Made by a program: the position numbers and the translations under genes | Notes under the pieces: model-generated | Databases searched by the model: none | Told to the model about the DNA's origin: nothing | Seen by the model: only the letters and a program-made list of their open reading frames with translations | Source: Thermodesulfovibrionia bacterium | Lineage (GTDB): Bacteria > Nitrospirota > Thermodesulfovibrionia > UBA6902 | NCBI GenBank assembly: GCA_947259645.1 | Contig: CAMYND010000017.1 | Location: 1 to 49,255, forward strand | DNA length: 49,255 bases | Direction of reading: 5' to 3' | In this document: in pieces, positions 15,950-24,911 of the stretch | Position numbering within the stretch: the first letter of the stretch is position 1 | How the letters are laid out: each line of letters begins with the position of its first letter

Positions 15950-18532
15950 ATTAAATTTAACAGACAACATATCCCAATAATCCTTGTTCTTGTAATAGGA
16001 ACTGCGGCAGCGATAGCCTCATTTTTTATAGTCAGGCACGTTGAGCTATTGAATATTAAGGGGAACTTTCTCAGGGATACACATAACAGGATCACAGCGA
16101 TAAAGAGAGAAATAGAGATCAATATTGCTCTTGTTCAAAGCATAAAGTCTTTTTACGAGAGCTCTGAAGAGGTAACAAGCGACGAGTTTCATAAATTTAC
16201 CTCTGGCCAATTAGCAGAACACAGGAGCGTTCGAGCCCTGGAATGGGTTCTCAGAGTGCCCGGTTCGGAGAGATATGCAATCGAAAATACTGATTTTCAG
16301 ATCACTGAAATTGGCAGTGATGGAAATATGGTAAGGGCTGCTGAAAGAGAGGAGTATTTCCCTGTTTATTATGTTGAACCATTCATCGGAAATGAAAAAG
16401 CACTGGGTTTTGACCTCTTTTCCAACACTGTACGGGCAGATGCCCTTAAGGAATCTCGTGACAGCGGAGAAGTTTCCGCAACGGCACAAATAGAATTAGC
16501 GCAGAAAACGGGCAATGAAAATGGTTTTCTCATTTTTCTCCCTGTGTACCATGCTCACCGTTCTTTGAAAACAGTTGGAGATCGAGGTAAGAACCTGAAG
16601 GGCTTTGTGCTGGGAGTTTTTGAAATCGGAGATGTCATAGAGAACGCATTGTCATATTTGCAGCCGAGGGGTATAGACCTTCATATATATGATGAATCGA
16701 CATCACCGGAGGGAGAATTACTCTATTCACATATGTCCAGGATGAGAACTGATGAAAGCCGGTTAAAGGAGGAAAAAGATGCGCCCCGGTCCCGGATCAA
16801 CTTTTCAGAATCCCTTAATGTAGCGAATCGCAGGTGGAGAATAACAACTGAACCAATCCCGATATATTACAGCGCGGCTAATGACTGGCATGCCTGGGCG
16901 ATCTCTTTCAGTTTATTAGTCATTGCCTTGGTAATGACCTCTTATTTAAGGAACATGGCCACACAAACTGCGCGCATTCAGAATCTTGTTCATGACCTCT
17001 CTGATGACATCTCAAAAAGAAAATTGATTGAAGAACGTCTGTTTGATGCGCATAAAAGACTTCTGACGATTCTGGATGGCATAGATTCACTGGTCTATGT
17101 CGCTGACATGGATACCTATGAACTCCTGTTTGTCAATAAATACGGCCGGGATGTCTGGGGTAATATGCAGGGCAATATCTGCTGGGAAGTGCTGCAGAGT
17201 GATCAGTCAGGCCCCTGTGAATTTTGCACGAACAGATACCTCCTTGATCCCGAGGGGCAACCGGCAGAGGCCTACACATGGGAGTTTAAAAACACCGTAA
17301 CGGGGCACTGGTATTACATCAGTGACAGGGCGATCAGGTGGATTGACGGTCGGTTAGTCAGGCTTGAAATTGCCTCTGATATTACTGAGCGGAAAACATT
17401 AGAGGAAGAACGTCAGAGAAGCCATAAGCTCGAATCCGTAGGAATTCTTGCCGGAGGAATAGCCCATGATTTCAATAATCTTATTACCGCTGTTATGAAT
17501 AATATCTATCTTTCAAAAAGGAACCTTGACAGTACAGACAAGGCATACAGGTGGCTGCAGCAGTCTGAGAAGGCATTGATGAGAGCGAGCGACTTAACCC
17601 GTCAGTTCCTTACCTTTTCTAAAGGCGGAGAACCTGTCAGGCAGTCAACATCCATAACGGAAGTGATACGTGAATCTGCCGAGTTCATACTGAGGGGCTC
17701 GAATTCACGGTGTGAGTATTCTTTTGCCGATGATCTCTGGCCTGTTGAGATTGATTCAGGGCAGATAAGCCAGGTGTTCCAGAACCTCATTATAAATGCA
17801 GACCAGTCCATGCCTGATGGAGGCATTATCAGGATCAGCGCTGAGAATGCTCCTGCCGACACGATTACCGCTCCTTTATTAAAGGATATGGATTGCGTGA
17901 AAGTTACTGTTCAGGACCAGGGAATGGGAATATCAGAGGAGCATCTTGACAAGATATTTGATCCCTACTTTACAACAAAGGATATGGGCCGGGGTCTCGG
18001 GCTTGCTATTACTTTTTCCATAATCAAAAACCATGGAGGTCATATTCTGGTTGAGACTGAACCGGGCCGGGGGGCAGCCTTCATCATCTATCTCCCGGCA
18101 ACCCGGAAGAAGCCCGAAGGGAATGAGTTATTAACAGATGCTGCCTCATTGGGAGAGGGGAAAATACTGATCATGGATGATGAAGAAATGGTACGAAACT
18201 CCCTTGGAGAAATAATATCAATTATCGGATATGACGTTGCGTTTGCCCGGGATGGAAAAGAAGCCATGGCATTGTATGAGAAAGCCATGAAATCTTCAGA
18301 CCCCTTTTGTGCTGTTATCCTTGACCTCACCGTGCCGGGAGGTATGGGGGGAAAAGAAGCTCTTCAAAGGCTGCGCGAGATTGATCCGGACGTCAAAGCG
18401 ATTGTCTCAAGCGGCTATTCAAAAGACCCTGTGATGGCCAGGTTTAGCGAATATGGATTTCTGGGTGTTATTTTTAAACCGTACAGGCATGAGGATTTGA
18501 CCGGCACGTTACGTAACGTATTAAATGAGTAA
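15950..18532 (+). CDS. CHASE-like-PAS-hybrid histidine kinase, probable ATT start
   Basis: A membrane sensor kinase. The coding frame continues upstream of the first conventional start (TTG at 16049), back to a stop at 15932. This upstream part encodes the first membrane helix (HIPIILVLVIGTAAAIASFF), so it must be translated. The only plausible initiator there is ATT at 15950, which has GGAG six bases before it, giving 860 residues. Then come an extracytoplasmic CHASE-like domain, a second helix (about 325-345), PAS, HisKA (GGIAHDFNN; His506 from the ATT start), HATPase (DQGMGISEE, GRGLGLA) and a receiver (IMDDEE, DLTVPGG). The kinase and receiver parts resemble those of the first gene of the window. 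The frame could instead carry an upstream frameshift, which would also explain the missing ATG. Confidence 0.82.
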   Translation: MKFNRQHIPIILVLVIGTAAAIASFFIVRHVELLNIKGNFLRDTHNRITAIKREIEINIALVQSIKSFYESSEEVTSDEFHKFTSGQLAEHRSVRALEWVLRVPGSERYAIENTDFQITEIGSDGNMVRAAEREEYFPVYYVEPFIGNEKALGFDLFSNTVRADALKESRDSGEVSATAQIELAQKTGNENGFLIFLPVYHAHRSLKTVGDRGKNLKGFVLGVFEIGDVIENALSYLQPRGIDLHIYDESTSPEGELLYSHMSRMRTDESRLKEEKDAPRSRINFSESLNVANRRWRITTEPIPIYYSAANDWHAWAISFSLLVIALVMTSYLRNMATQTARIQNLVHDLSDDISKRKLIEERLFDAHKRLLTILDGIDSLVYVADMDTYELLFVNKYGRDVWGNMQGNICWEVLQSDQSGPCEFCTNRYLLDPEGQPAEAYTWEFKNTVTGHWYYISDRAIRWIDGRLVRLEIASDITERKTLEEERQRSHKLESVGILAGGIAHDFNNLITAVMNNIYLSKRNLDSTDKAYRWLQQSEKALMRASDLTRQFLTFSKGGEPVRQSTSITEVIRESAEFILRGSNSRCEYSFADDLWPVEIDSGQISQVFQNLIINADQSMPDGGIIRISAENAPADTITAPLLKDMDCVKVTVQDQGMGISEEHLDKIFDPYFTTKDMGRGLGLAITFSIIKNHGGHILVETEPGRGAAFIIYLPATRKKPEGNELLTDAASLGEGKILIMDDEEMVRNSLGEIISIIGYDVAFARDGKEAMALYEKAMKSSDPFCAVILDLTVPGGMGGKEALQRLREIDPDVKAIVSSGYSKDPVMARFSEYGFLGVIFKPYRHEDLTGTLRNVLNE

Positions 18533-18809
18533 TTACTCGCTGCCTGTCAGGCGGTGATCTTTCCAGTTTTTAATTCTGTTGACAGATGCCAGGGCAATCG
18601 TGGAACGTCCTGACACACCTCCAACCCCCCTGATAGAGAAGAAATTCGCGCACTGGTTGTTCTAAAAAAAATGTGCAATACCGCAGCGGGATAAAAACGC
18701 ATGCCTGGAGCATAACCTTTCCGTCAATGCAGACTTTTTTGCGATGGAAAAAATCATGATTAATATTATTAAAGTTATTTTAAGGTCATCCCGATAAGTA
18801 AGAAACTTC

Positions 18810-20726
18810 ATGGAAAAGATGAGAGAGAATATAAAAGGGACAGAGCAGGAAGAAAACGAAAAGTCGATCGGTACAGGCATGATGAACCAGTCGAACAACA
18901 GTGACCGAAAGAGGCTTTCCCAGCAGTTTACCTGGTTCTGGGCAATAATCCTGCTGATAAACACATTTGTTGTTGTTGTGATCGCCAGCCTGCAGATTAA
19001 AAATGAATATGCCCACCTGATGCAGTCCAGGGTAGAAACCGTGGGCAGCACCCTGGAGACATTCATGCAGGACATTCTGGGCCTGGGCCTTCCCATCGGT
19101 TCATTGGAAGGTATTGAGAAGGAACTGGAGAATATCGTCAGAGGCGACCTGAAAGCCCTCTATGCCAATGTAGTAGACGACCAATCGAATGTAATTTACA
19201 GTTATCCGCAGATTAAACAGGGCATCACATTTCATCCTGAAATGCTTCTTCGCCTCATCGAGAAAAATGAGCAGCAATCATTTGCGACAGGATCATCGTA
19301 CAACACATTTATTCCGATTGAAGACCCGGTGACAAACACAGTTGTGGGCGGGATTAATATCGGGATATTGAAAAAGCAGGTCTTGCTGAAGACTTTTGAC
19401 ACCATTGGCAAGCTTATTCTTACCTTCTCTATATTCATCATTGTTACACTGATGCTCTTATACTGGGTTACAAAGCGCACGATAAAACCACTGGAAGTTC
19501 TGACCAACGGTGCACTGGCGCTGGGTAAGGGTGACCTTAAAGTGCGTGTTGATGTGGATGCAAATAATGAATTCGGCTCCCTTGCCGAGTCATTTAATTA
19601 TATGGCTGAGCAGATCGAAGATGACCGCGAGAAGTTGACCACCTACATGGGTGAGCTCAAACAGAAAAATGAAAAGCTTCAGCGCGCCCATGAGGAAATT
19701 CTCCAGAGAGAGAGAAAACTGAAAAACGCCCAGTCCCAGATTGTGCTGAGTGAAAAGATGGCATCCCTCGGTCTTCTCATCGCCGGAATCGCCCATGAAA
19801 TAAACACGCCCGCAGGTGCCATTGCGAATGTAGCCAGTGATTTGCGCGGGAGGGTGAAGGCAATAACAACTGATTTCCTTAATATTCAGGAGCTTTCAGA
19901 GGAAGAGATGCAACTTCTCGGCTCCCTCGCCGAAGAATTCACCAATGGGGAATATGTAGCGGAAGGGGGAACGCAATGGAAAAAAACCCGGGAAGTAAGA
20001 AAGTGGCTTGAGGAAACAGGTGCGGAAAACAACAAGGATATCGTAGCCATTCTCTCAAAATACAACCTTCTCGAAAAGGAAAAACTCATCAAATACGAGA
20101 CACTGCTGAAAAAACCGTGGGCGCTGGAACTGGTGGACTCATTCGGGACAATAAATGTCGGCATGAAGATATGCGATTCCAGTATAAGAAAGATCAGTGA
20201 AATTGTAAAAGCCCTGAAATACTATGCCTATACTGATATGGACAAGACGTCCCTCGTGGACATAAATGAAAATATCGACAATGTCCTTCTCCTCATGCAC
20301 AACAAAATGAAGTACAACATTGACGTGGAGAAACATCTGCAGCCCATTTCCAAGATCCATTGCACGAGCGAAATTAATCAGGTCTGGACAAACCTCGTAT
20401 CGAATGCTCATGACGCGATTATGGAGGTGAAAGCGCCTAGTGATAAGGGAAAGATCGAGATCGCAACCTCCGAGGACCCTGAATGGGTAAATGTCAGCGT
20501 TACAGATTACGGGGTTGGTATATCAGAAGAAAATGTAAACAGAATGTTTGACCCTTTCTTCACAACAAAGGGGATTGGAAAAGGCACAGGCCTCGGCCTT
20601 TCCATAGTAACAGGCATTGTGAAGAAGCATAAAGGGGAGATTTTAGTTGACAGTGTTTCAGGGAAGACAACAATAACAGTAAAATTACCGAAAGATAATG
20701 GAAAGGATGCGGGGTCAGATGAGTAA
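18810..20726 (+). CDS. HAMP sensor histidine kinase
   Basis: A 638-residue kinase. Two membrane helices (about 42-62 and 200-222) bracket a periplasmic sensing domain of about 140 residues. HAMP follows (KRTIKPLEVLTNGALALGKG), then a coiled coil, HisKA (LLIAGIAHEINTPAG, His329) and HATPase (NQVWTNLVSNAHDAI, TDYGVGISEEN, GKGTGLGLS). Between the H-box helix and the N-box there is a long helical insertion of about 120 residues (QELSEEEMQLLGSLAEEFTN and on) that normal HisKA domains lack. It has no receiver of its own. It overlaps the next gene by a few bases and is probably the sensor for the receivers of the following two genes. The first 30 residues are polar and low complexity. Confidence 0.9.
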   Translation: MEKMRENIKGTEQEENEKSIGTGMMNQSNNSDRKRLSQQFTWFWAIILLINTFVVVVIASLQIKNEYAHLMQSRVETVGSTLETFMQDILGLGLPIGSLEGIEKELENIVRGDLKALYANVVDDQSNVIYSYPQIKQGITFHPEMLLRLIEKNEQQSFATGSSYNTFIPIEDPVTNTVVGGINIGILKKQVLLKTFDTIGKLILTFSIFIIVTLMLLYWVTKRTIKPLEVLTNGALALGKGDLKVRVDVDANNEFGSLAESFNYMAEQIEDDREKLTTYMGELKQKNEKLQRAHEEILQRERKLKNAQSQIVLSEKMASLGLLIAGIAHEINTPAGAIANVASDLRGRVKAITTDFLNIQELSEEEMQLLGSLAEEFTNGEYVAEGGTQWKKTREVRKWLEETGAENNKDIVAILSKYNLLEKEKLIKYETLLKKPWALELVDSFGTINVGMKICDSSIRKISEIVKALKYYAYTDMDKTSLVDINENIDNVLLLMHNKMKYNIDVEKHLQPISKIHCTSEINQVWTNLVSNAHDAIMEVKAPSDKGKIEIATSEDPEWVNVSVTDYGVGISEENVNRMFDPFFTTKGIGKGTGLGLSIVTGIVKKHKGEILVDSVSGKTTITVKLPKDNGKDAGSDE

Positions 20727-22260
20727 ACAGATGTATCACCTATTTTTTATTGACGATGACAAGGATTTTCTCCGGTCTATGAACATGGCTGTTTCAAAGC
20801 GGATTAGCGAAAATGAAATCGGCATGGACATTCAGACCCACTTTATGAGCAACCCGAATGAGGGGCTCGCATTTGCCAAAGAGCTGACCGAAGAGTCTGA
20901 AAAGATCGCTGTTATTATCAGCGACCAGCAGATGCCGGAATTGACCGGTATAGAGCTGATGGAACAGGCAGGTGAATTCGTGCCAAACTCCTTTAAAGTG
21001 CTCCTCACCGGCTACGCGTCCCTCGATTCCGCCAAGTACGCTATCAATCACAGAATACTTGATCAGTATGTATCGAAACCGATAGCTGATTATGATAATT
21101 TTCTTTCTCTTGTTAACAATGCGATAAAGACCTTTCATTTTCGCGAGGAAAAGGAGAATGCTGAAAGGGAAATACGGCAGTATGTGGCTGAACTGGAAAT
21201 AAAAAATATAAAAATACGGGACATGCATTTGGCAGCAGAGAAGATTGCCTACCTTGCACAGGGATTGAGAAAACTGGACCTTGATGAAGTGCTTGACCTC
21301 ATTATTACCAAGATACCGGAGGTTTTCAGTGCCAAGTATGCATCGCTGTTTCTCTTAAATGAAGAGGATCAGTCCCTTCAACTGCAACGAAGCAATTACC
21401 TGACTGAAAACTACAAAAAGCTAATGAATGAAGATGACCAGTCACCAATGGTCGTTGCATTGCGCGAGAACAGGACAATCGTTCTCTCTGAAATAGGTGA
21501 ATCTTCCTATGATTTTCTGAACAAGGAATGTCTTGGGGAATCGTGCATAATTATTCCCTTTCTCATCGGAGGCGACAAAAACTCAGTGGACATACTGGGC
21601 AACTCGGAAGGGATAAAAGGTGTACTTAATCTCGGCAATATATGTGACATGGGGAGCCTGGACATCATTTCCTATGCTGCTTCACTGATCAGAAACATAC
21701 TGGGTATACATATTCTGAATGCACAGCTCTATCAGAAATCCCAGCGGCTGGCCCTCATTGACGGACTGACAGGACTGTACAACAAACATGTATTCATGGA
21801 GTTTCTGAAGAAGGAATATCTTTACAGCGAACGCCATGGAGTCCCCTTCTATCTGTCCCTGATGGATGTTGACGATTTCAAGGCTGTGAATGACACCCAT
21901 GGCCACCGGATTGGTGATGAGGTCCTCGCCCAGATCGGTTCTCTCTGCAGCAATCTCTCAAGAAAGTCCGATGTGGTAGCCCGTTATGGCGGTGAGGAAA
22001 TCGCCATGCTTATTAATGAGGGGGGCATGGATGAGATCGTTGCCATTCTTGAGCGAATCCGGGAAGGGATAGAGAAAAATAAATTTCCCAATGATATCCA
22101 GCTTGGTATGAGCATCGGGTTAAGCAAATACTGTCCCGGTGACAATGACAGCATCGAGAAAATGATTGACAGAGCTGACAGTGCTCTCTATAAAGCGAAG
22201 GCAAAAGGTAAAAACAGAGTAGAGGTATTACTAAAAGATGAAACTGGTAGAGCAGTATAA
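20719..22260 (+). CDS. REC-GAF-GGDEF diguanylate cyclase
   Basis: A 513-residue response regulator. The receiver comes first (FFIDDDKDFLRS, phosphoacceptor Asp69 in ISDQQMP, Lys in YVSKP). A GAF-like sensor region spans about residues 165-330. The C-terminal GGDEF domain has the active signature RYGGEEIAML, GGEEI at 424-428. Nine residues before it is the RxxD inhibitory site (RKSD), so product feedback is expected. The enzyme makes cyclic di-GMP from two GTP. I chose the ATG at 20719, which overlaps the previous gene's stop by eight bases; an ATG at 20698 is possible but would extend a poorly conserved N-terminus. It overlaps the next gene by 23 bases. Confidence 0.93.
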   Translation: MSKQMYHLFFIDDDKDFLRSMNMAVSKRISENEIGMDIQTHFMSNPNEGLAFAKELTEESEKIAVIISDQQMPELTGIELMEQAGEFVPNSFKVLLTGYASLDSAKYAINHRILDQYVSKPIADYDNFLSLVNNAIKTFHFREEKENAEREIRQYVAELEIKNIKIRDMHLAAEKIAYLAQGLRKLDLDEVLDLIITKIPEVFSAKYASLFLLNEEDQSLQLQRSNYLTENYKKLMNEDDQSPMVVALRENRTIVLSEIGESSYDFLNKECLGESCIIIPFLIGGDKNSVDILGNSEGIKGVLNLGNICDMGSLDIISYAASLIRNILGIHILNAQLYQKSQRLALIDGLTGLYNKHVFMEFLKKEYLYSERHGVPFYLSLMDVDDFKAVNDTHGHRIGDEVLAQIGSLCSNLSRKSDVVARYGGEEIAMLINEGGMDEIVAILERIREGIEKNKFPNDIQLGMSIGLSKYCPGDNDSIEKMIDRADSALYKAKAKGKNRVEVLLKDETGRAV

Positions 22261-23788
22261 TAACGACATTGAATCGTTCATCATATGTCTTGATGACGAC
22301 ATAGATTTCCTGAATTCACTCAAGATATCTCTGCCCACAAAATTTCGCGATAAGCCGAACTGTACTATTCTCTTTATGGATGATCCTCATGATACTCTTG
22401 ACATGATACGGGAACTTAAAGAAGGCAACGAGGAGATCGCGCTGCTCATTACTGACCAGATGATGCCGAATATGAAAGGGATTGATTTCCTGAAGGAAGC
22501 AATGAAGTTAACACCTGAGTCAATGAGAGTGCTTCTCACCGGTCATGCGGGTATGGACTCTGCCATTACTGCGATTAATGAAAACGTCCTTGACAAGTAC
22601 CTGACGAAACCGGTTAATGATATTGAAGATTTTGTGTTTACCCTGAAACGGCTGTTAAATGAGTTCTATTTGAAAAGTACCGTTGATATCCAGCAGCAGA
22701 AAATCCTTGATCTTTATCAGTTCAGCAACTCCCTCAGTAAGCTGCGCAGCCTTGATGAGACCCTGGAGCACACTCTGGGCTTTATACGTGACACACTTAA
22801 GAGTGACAGGATATCGATCCTCCTTGTAGAAGATGGAGAACTGGTTATCAGGGCCAGTATCGGAATTTCCGATGATATTATTGAGCAGGTAAGAATTCCG
22901 ATAGGGAAAAATATCTCCGGAAGAGTTCTTAAAGACAGGAAGCCCATACTCGTAAAGGATATCGACGGGATTCCCTGGATCTCACAAAAAATAAATAATG
23001 ATTTCAAGTCATTTATAAGCACTCCCATGGTCTGCGCGGAACTTACGTCCTACGATGTCCCTCTTGGCGTGATTAATGTGACAAACAGGGAAGGAAATGA
23101 GACATACAGCGAACTTGACCTGAGCGTGCTCTCTTTTATCGCAAACACAGCATCAATTGCCATACATAACCAGCAGAATCAAAGTATGCTGGAGCAGAGT
23201 TACTTTGACACCATCAGCGCGCTTATTATGGCTCTGGAAGCACGAGACACCTATACAAAAGGACATTCGGTTCGCGTGATGCAGTATTCAGAAGGAATTG
23301 CCCATGAGATTGGACTTGATGATTCACAGAAAAAGACTATCAGGGATGCTTCAATTCTCCATGATATCGGCAAGATCGGCATTCGGGATGATGTTCTGTT
23401 AAAAGGTGGCATGCTCAGCCCGGACGAGGTTGACGAGGTAAGGAAACATCCGGATATCAGTGGATCAATTATCAAGGCGATATCATCTTTGCAGGAAGTC
23501 GGCATGGTCGTAAGCCAGCATCACGAGAGGTTTGACGGGCAGGGATATCCCAAAAAACTGAAGGGTGAAGAAATTCATATAGGTGCGAGAATCATGGCGG
23601 TGGCTGACGCTTATGATGCGATGACTTCGCAACGGCCATATCGTGAACCCCTTCAACAGGAAGATGTATTGAACGAATTAAAAGACGGGACAGGTACCCA
23701 GTTTGACCCGCTCTGTGTAAACGCGCTTATCAGCTATCTGGGGGTAAGATGTGAGTCAGAAAAAGAGTCCTTACAGGAGAAACACTAA
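22238..23788 (+). CDS. REC-GAF-HD-GYP cyclic di-GMP phosphodiesterase
   Basis: A 516-residue response regulator. It has an N-terminal receiver (CLDDDIDFLNS, Asp73 in ITDQMMP, LTKPV), a GAF domain (about 165-305) and an HD-GYP domain. The metal-binding residues are complete: KGHSVRVMQYSE, His375-Asp376 in ILHDIGKIGIRDD, then His428-His429 in QHHERFDGQGYP. HD-GYP enzymes hydrolyse cyclic di-GMP to pGpG or GMP. The frame begins inside the end of the cyclase gene (23-base overlap), so the opposing enzymes are translationally coupled. Its receiver closely resembles that of the cyclase, suggesting both are phosphorylated by the same upstream kinase; that is inference. Confidence 0.94.
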   Translation: MKLVEQYNNDIESFIICLDDDIDFLNSLKISLPTKFRDKPNCTILFMDDPHDTLDMIRELKEGNEEIALLITDQMMPNMKGIDFLKEAMKLTPESMRVLLTGHAGMDSAITAINENVLDKYLTKPVNDIEDFVFTLKRLLNEFYLKSTVDIQQQKILDLYQFSNSLSKLRSLDETLEHTLGFIRDTLKSDRISILLVEDGELVIRASIGISDDIIEQVRIPIGKNISGRVLKDRKPILVKDIDGIPWISQKINNDFKSFISTPMVCAELTSYDVPLGVINVTNREGNETYSELDLSVLSFIANTASIAIHNQQNQSMLEQSYFDTISALIMALEARDTYTKGHSVRVMQYSEGIAHEIGLDDSQKKTIRDASILHDIGKIGIRDDVLLKGGMLSPDEVDEVRKHPDISGSIIKAISSLQEVGMVVSQHHERFDGQGYPKKLKGEEIHIGARIMAVADAYDAMTSQRPYREPLQQEDVLNELKDGTGTQFDPLCVNALISYLGVRCESEKESLQEKH

Positions 23789-23846
23789 AGTGAAATATCT
23801 TGATTTCTGTAAATCAGATAATAAACAAAAAGAAAGGGAGAAGAAA

Positions 23847-24803
23847 ATGAAAAAAAGATCAAAGCTGTATTCGGTAATCTTAGCAGTAGTCTTAATATTT
23901 GCAAGTGTGGCGCCATCATGGGCGGTGCATAAAGTTCACATCGCAATGGTGCTGTGGCGGGGAATGACAGAAGCGGAAAATGGATTTAAGACTCAACTCT
24001 TGGAATCTGACGAGTACGAATTTACATTCTCGGTCTTTGACGCAAATCAGGATAAAAAGGAATTGGCCAGAATCATCGATAATCTTGACACCAGTCAATA
24101 CCAGTTAATTTACTCTTTTGGTACGACGGTTACAAAAACACTCAAGAGCAAGGTGAAGGACATTCCCATTGTCTTCAACATCGTATCAAGACCGGTAAAA
24201 GCAGGGGTTATTGACGACTGGGAACATTCCGGAAGTAATATCACAGGCGCTTCAAATGCCGTTCCGATGGGTAGTGCGTTTAACACGCTGTCCAATGTCA
24301 TGTATATCGGGAGACTGGGATTTGTATACAACCCCAAGGAAGCAAACTCGAAAATCCAGCGTGATGAGCTTGAATTGCTGCAAGAAAAATTTAACTATAA
24401 AATGGTAGATGCTCCTATCACCAGTGTTGAGAAGATCCCTGAAGTAATAATGAACCTTGTTAATGAAAAAGTTGATGCGGTTCTTTTGCCGCAGGATTCA
24501 CTGGTAAAGGCGAGCGCTGATGATATTATTAAACCATTGAACAAACATAAGATCCCTTCTATCGTTACGATTCCGGGCATGGTGGCTGAGAATGGAGCAT
24601 TTCTCGGGCTGGGACCAAGCTACTATGATCTGGGAAAACTGGCAGGATACAAGGCCCTGGCAATCCTTCGGGGAGAATCACCGAACAATGTTCCGTCAAG
24701 CACGTTGAAACGTCTGCACATGACGGTAAACCTCTCGACCGCGAAGGAAATAGGCGTGAATGTACCGATTCAGATGTTAAGAATTTCAACTGTTGTGAGG
24801 TAA
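23847..24803 (+). CDS. ABC-type substrate-binding protein (PF04392-like)
   Basis: About 318 residues with a clear signal peptide (KRSKLYSVILAVVLIFASVAP, cleavage near SWA). The mature part has the layout of the orphan ABC substrate-binding protein family: HIAMVLWRGMTEAENGFKTQ, YSFGTTVTKTLKS, PIVFNIVSRPVKAGVI, SGSNITGASNAVP, and a PSIVTIPGMVAENGAFLGL segment. I placed the start at the ATG at 23847, preceded by AAAGGGAG; the frame is open further upstream but those residues look unlike a signal peptide. No permease or ATPase gene is adjacent, so it may serve as a ligand sensor for the signalling cluster rather than as a transporter part. Confidence 0.85.
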   Translation: MKKRSKLYSVILAVVLIFASVAPSWAVHKVHIAMVLWRGMTEAENGFKTQLLESDEYEFTFSVFDANQDKKELARIIDNLDTSQYQLIYSFGTTVTKTLKSKVKDIPIVFNIVSRPVKAGVIDDWEHSGSNITGASNAVPMGSAFNTLSNVMYIGRLGFVYNPKEANSKIQRDELELLQEKFNYKMVDAPITSVEKIPEVIMNLVNEKVDAVLLPQDSLVKASADDIIKPLNKHKIPSIVTIPGMVAENGAFLGLGPSYYDLGKLAGYKALAILRGESPNNVPSSTLKRLHMTVNLSTAKEIGVNVPIQMLRISTVVR

Positions 24804-24815
24804 TTGCAAATAATA

Positions 24816-24911
24816 ATGGTCAAACCCTCTGAGGAAAGAGCAACGGGCAGAACAGGCCCGGAGACCTTCTTTGCAGAGCTTTTGAACCGGAAGCGGATAT
24901 CAAGACAATGA
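24816..24911 (+). CDS. 31-residue ORF coupled to the AEC transporter gene
   Basis: A short frame beginning MVKPSEERATGRTGPETFF and ending KRISRQ. Its TGA overlaps the next gene's ATG in the form ATGA. The next gene lacks a clear ribosome site, so coupling through this ORF is plausible. The peptide is basic and not hydrophobic. It may be a leader peptide or a remnant; function unknown. Confidence 0.35.
   Translation: MVKPSEERATGRTGPETFFAELLNRKRISRQ

Noticed and set aside
18541-18661. An open stretch ending in PPTPLIEKKFAHWLF between two kinase genes
   Set aside because: It looks protein-like for about 35 codons but has no start and an upstream stop; too short to assign as a remnant.
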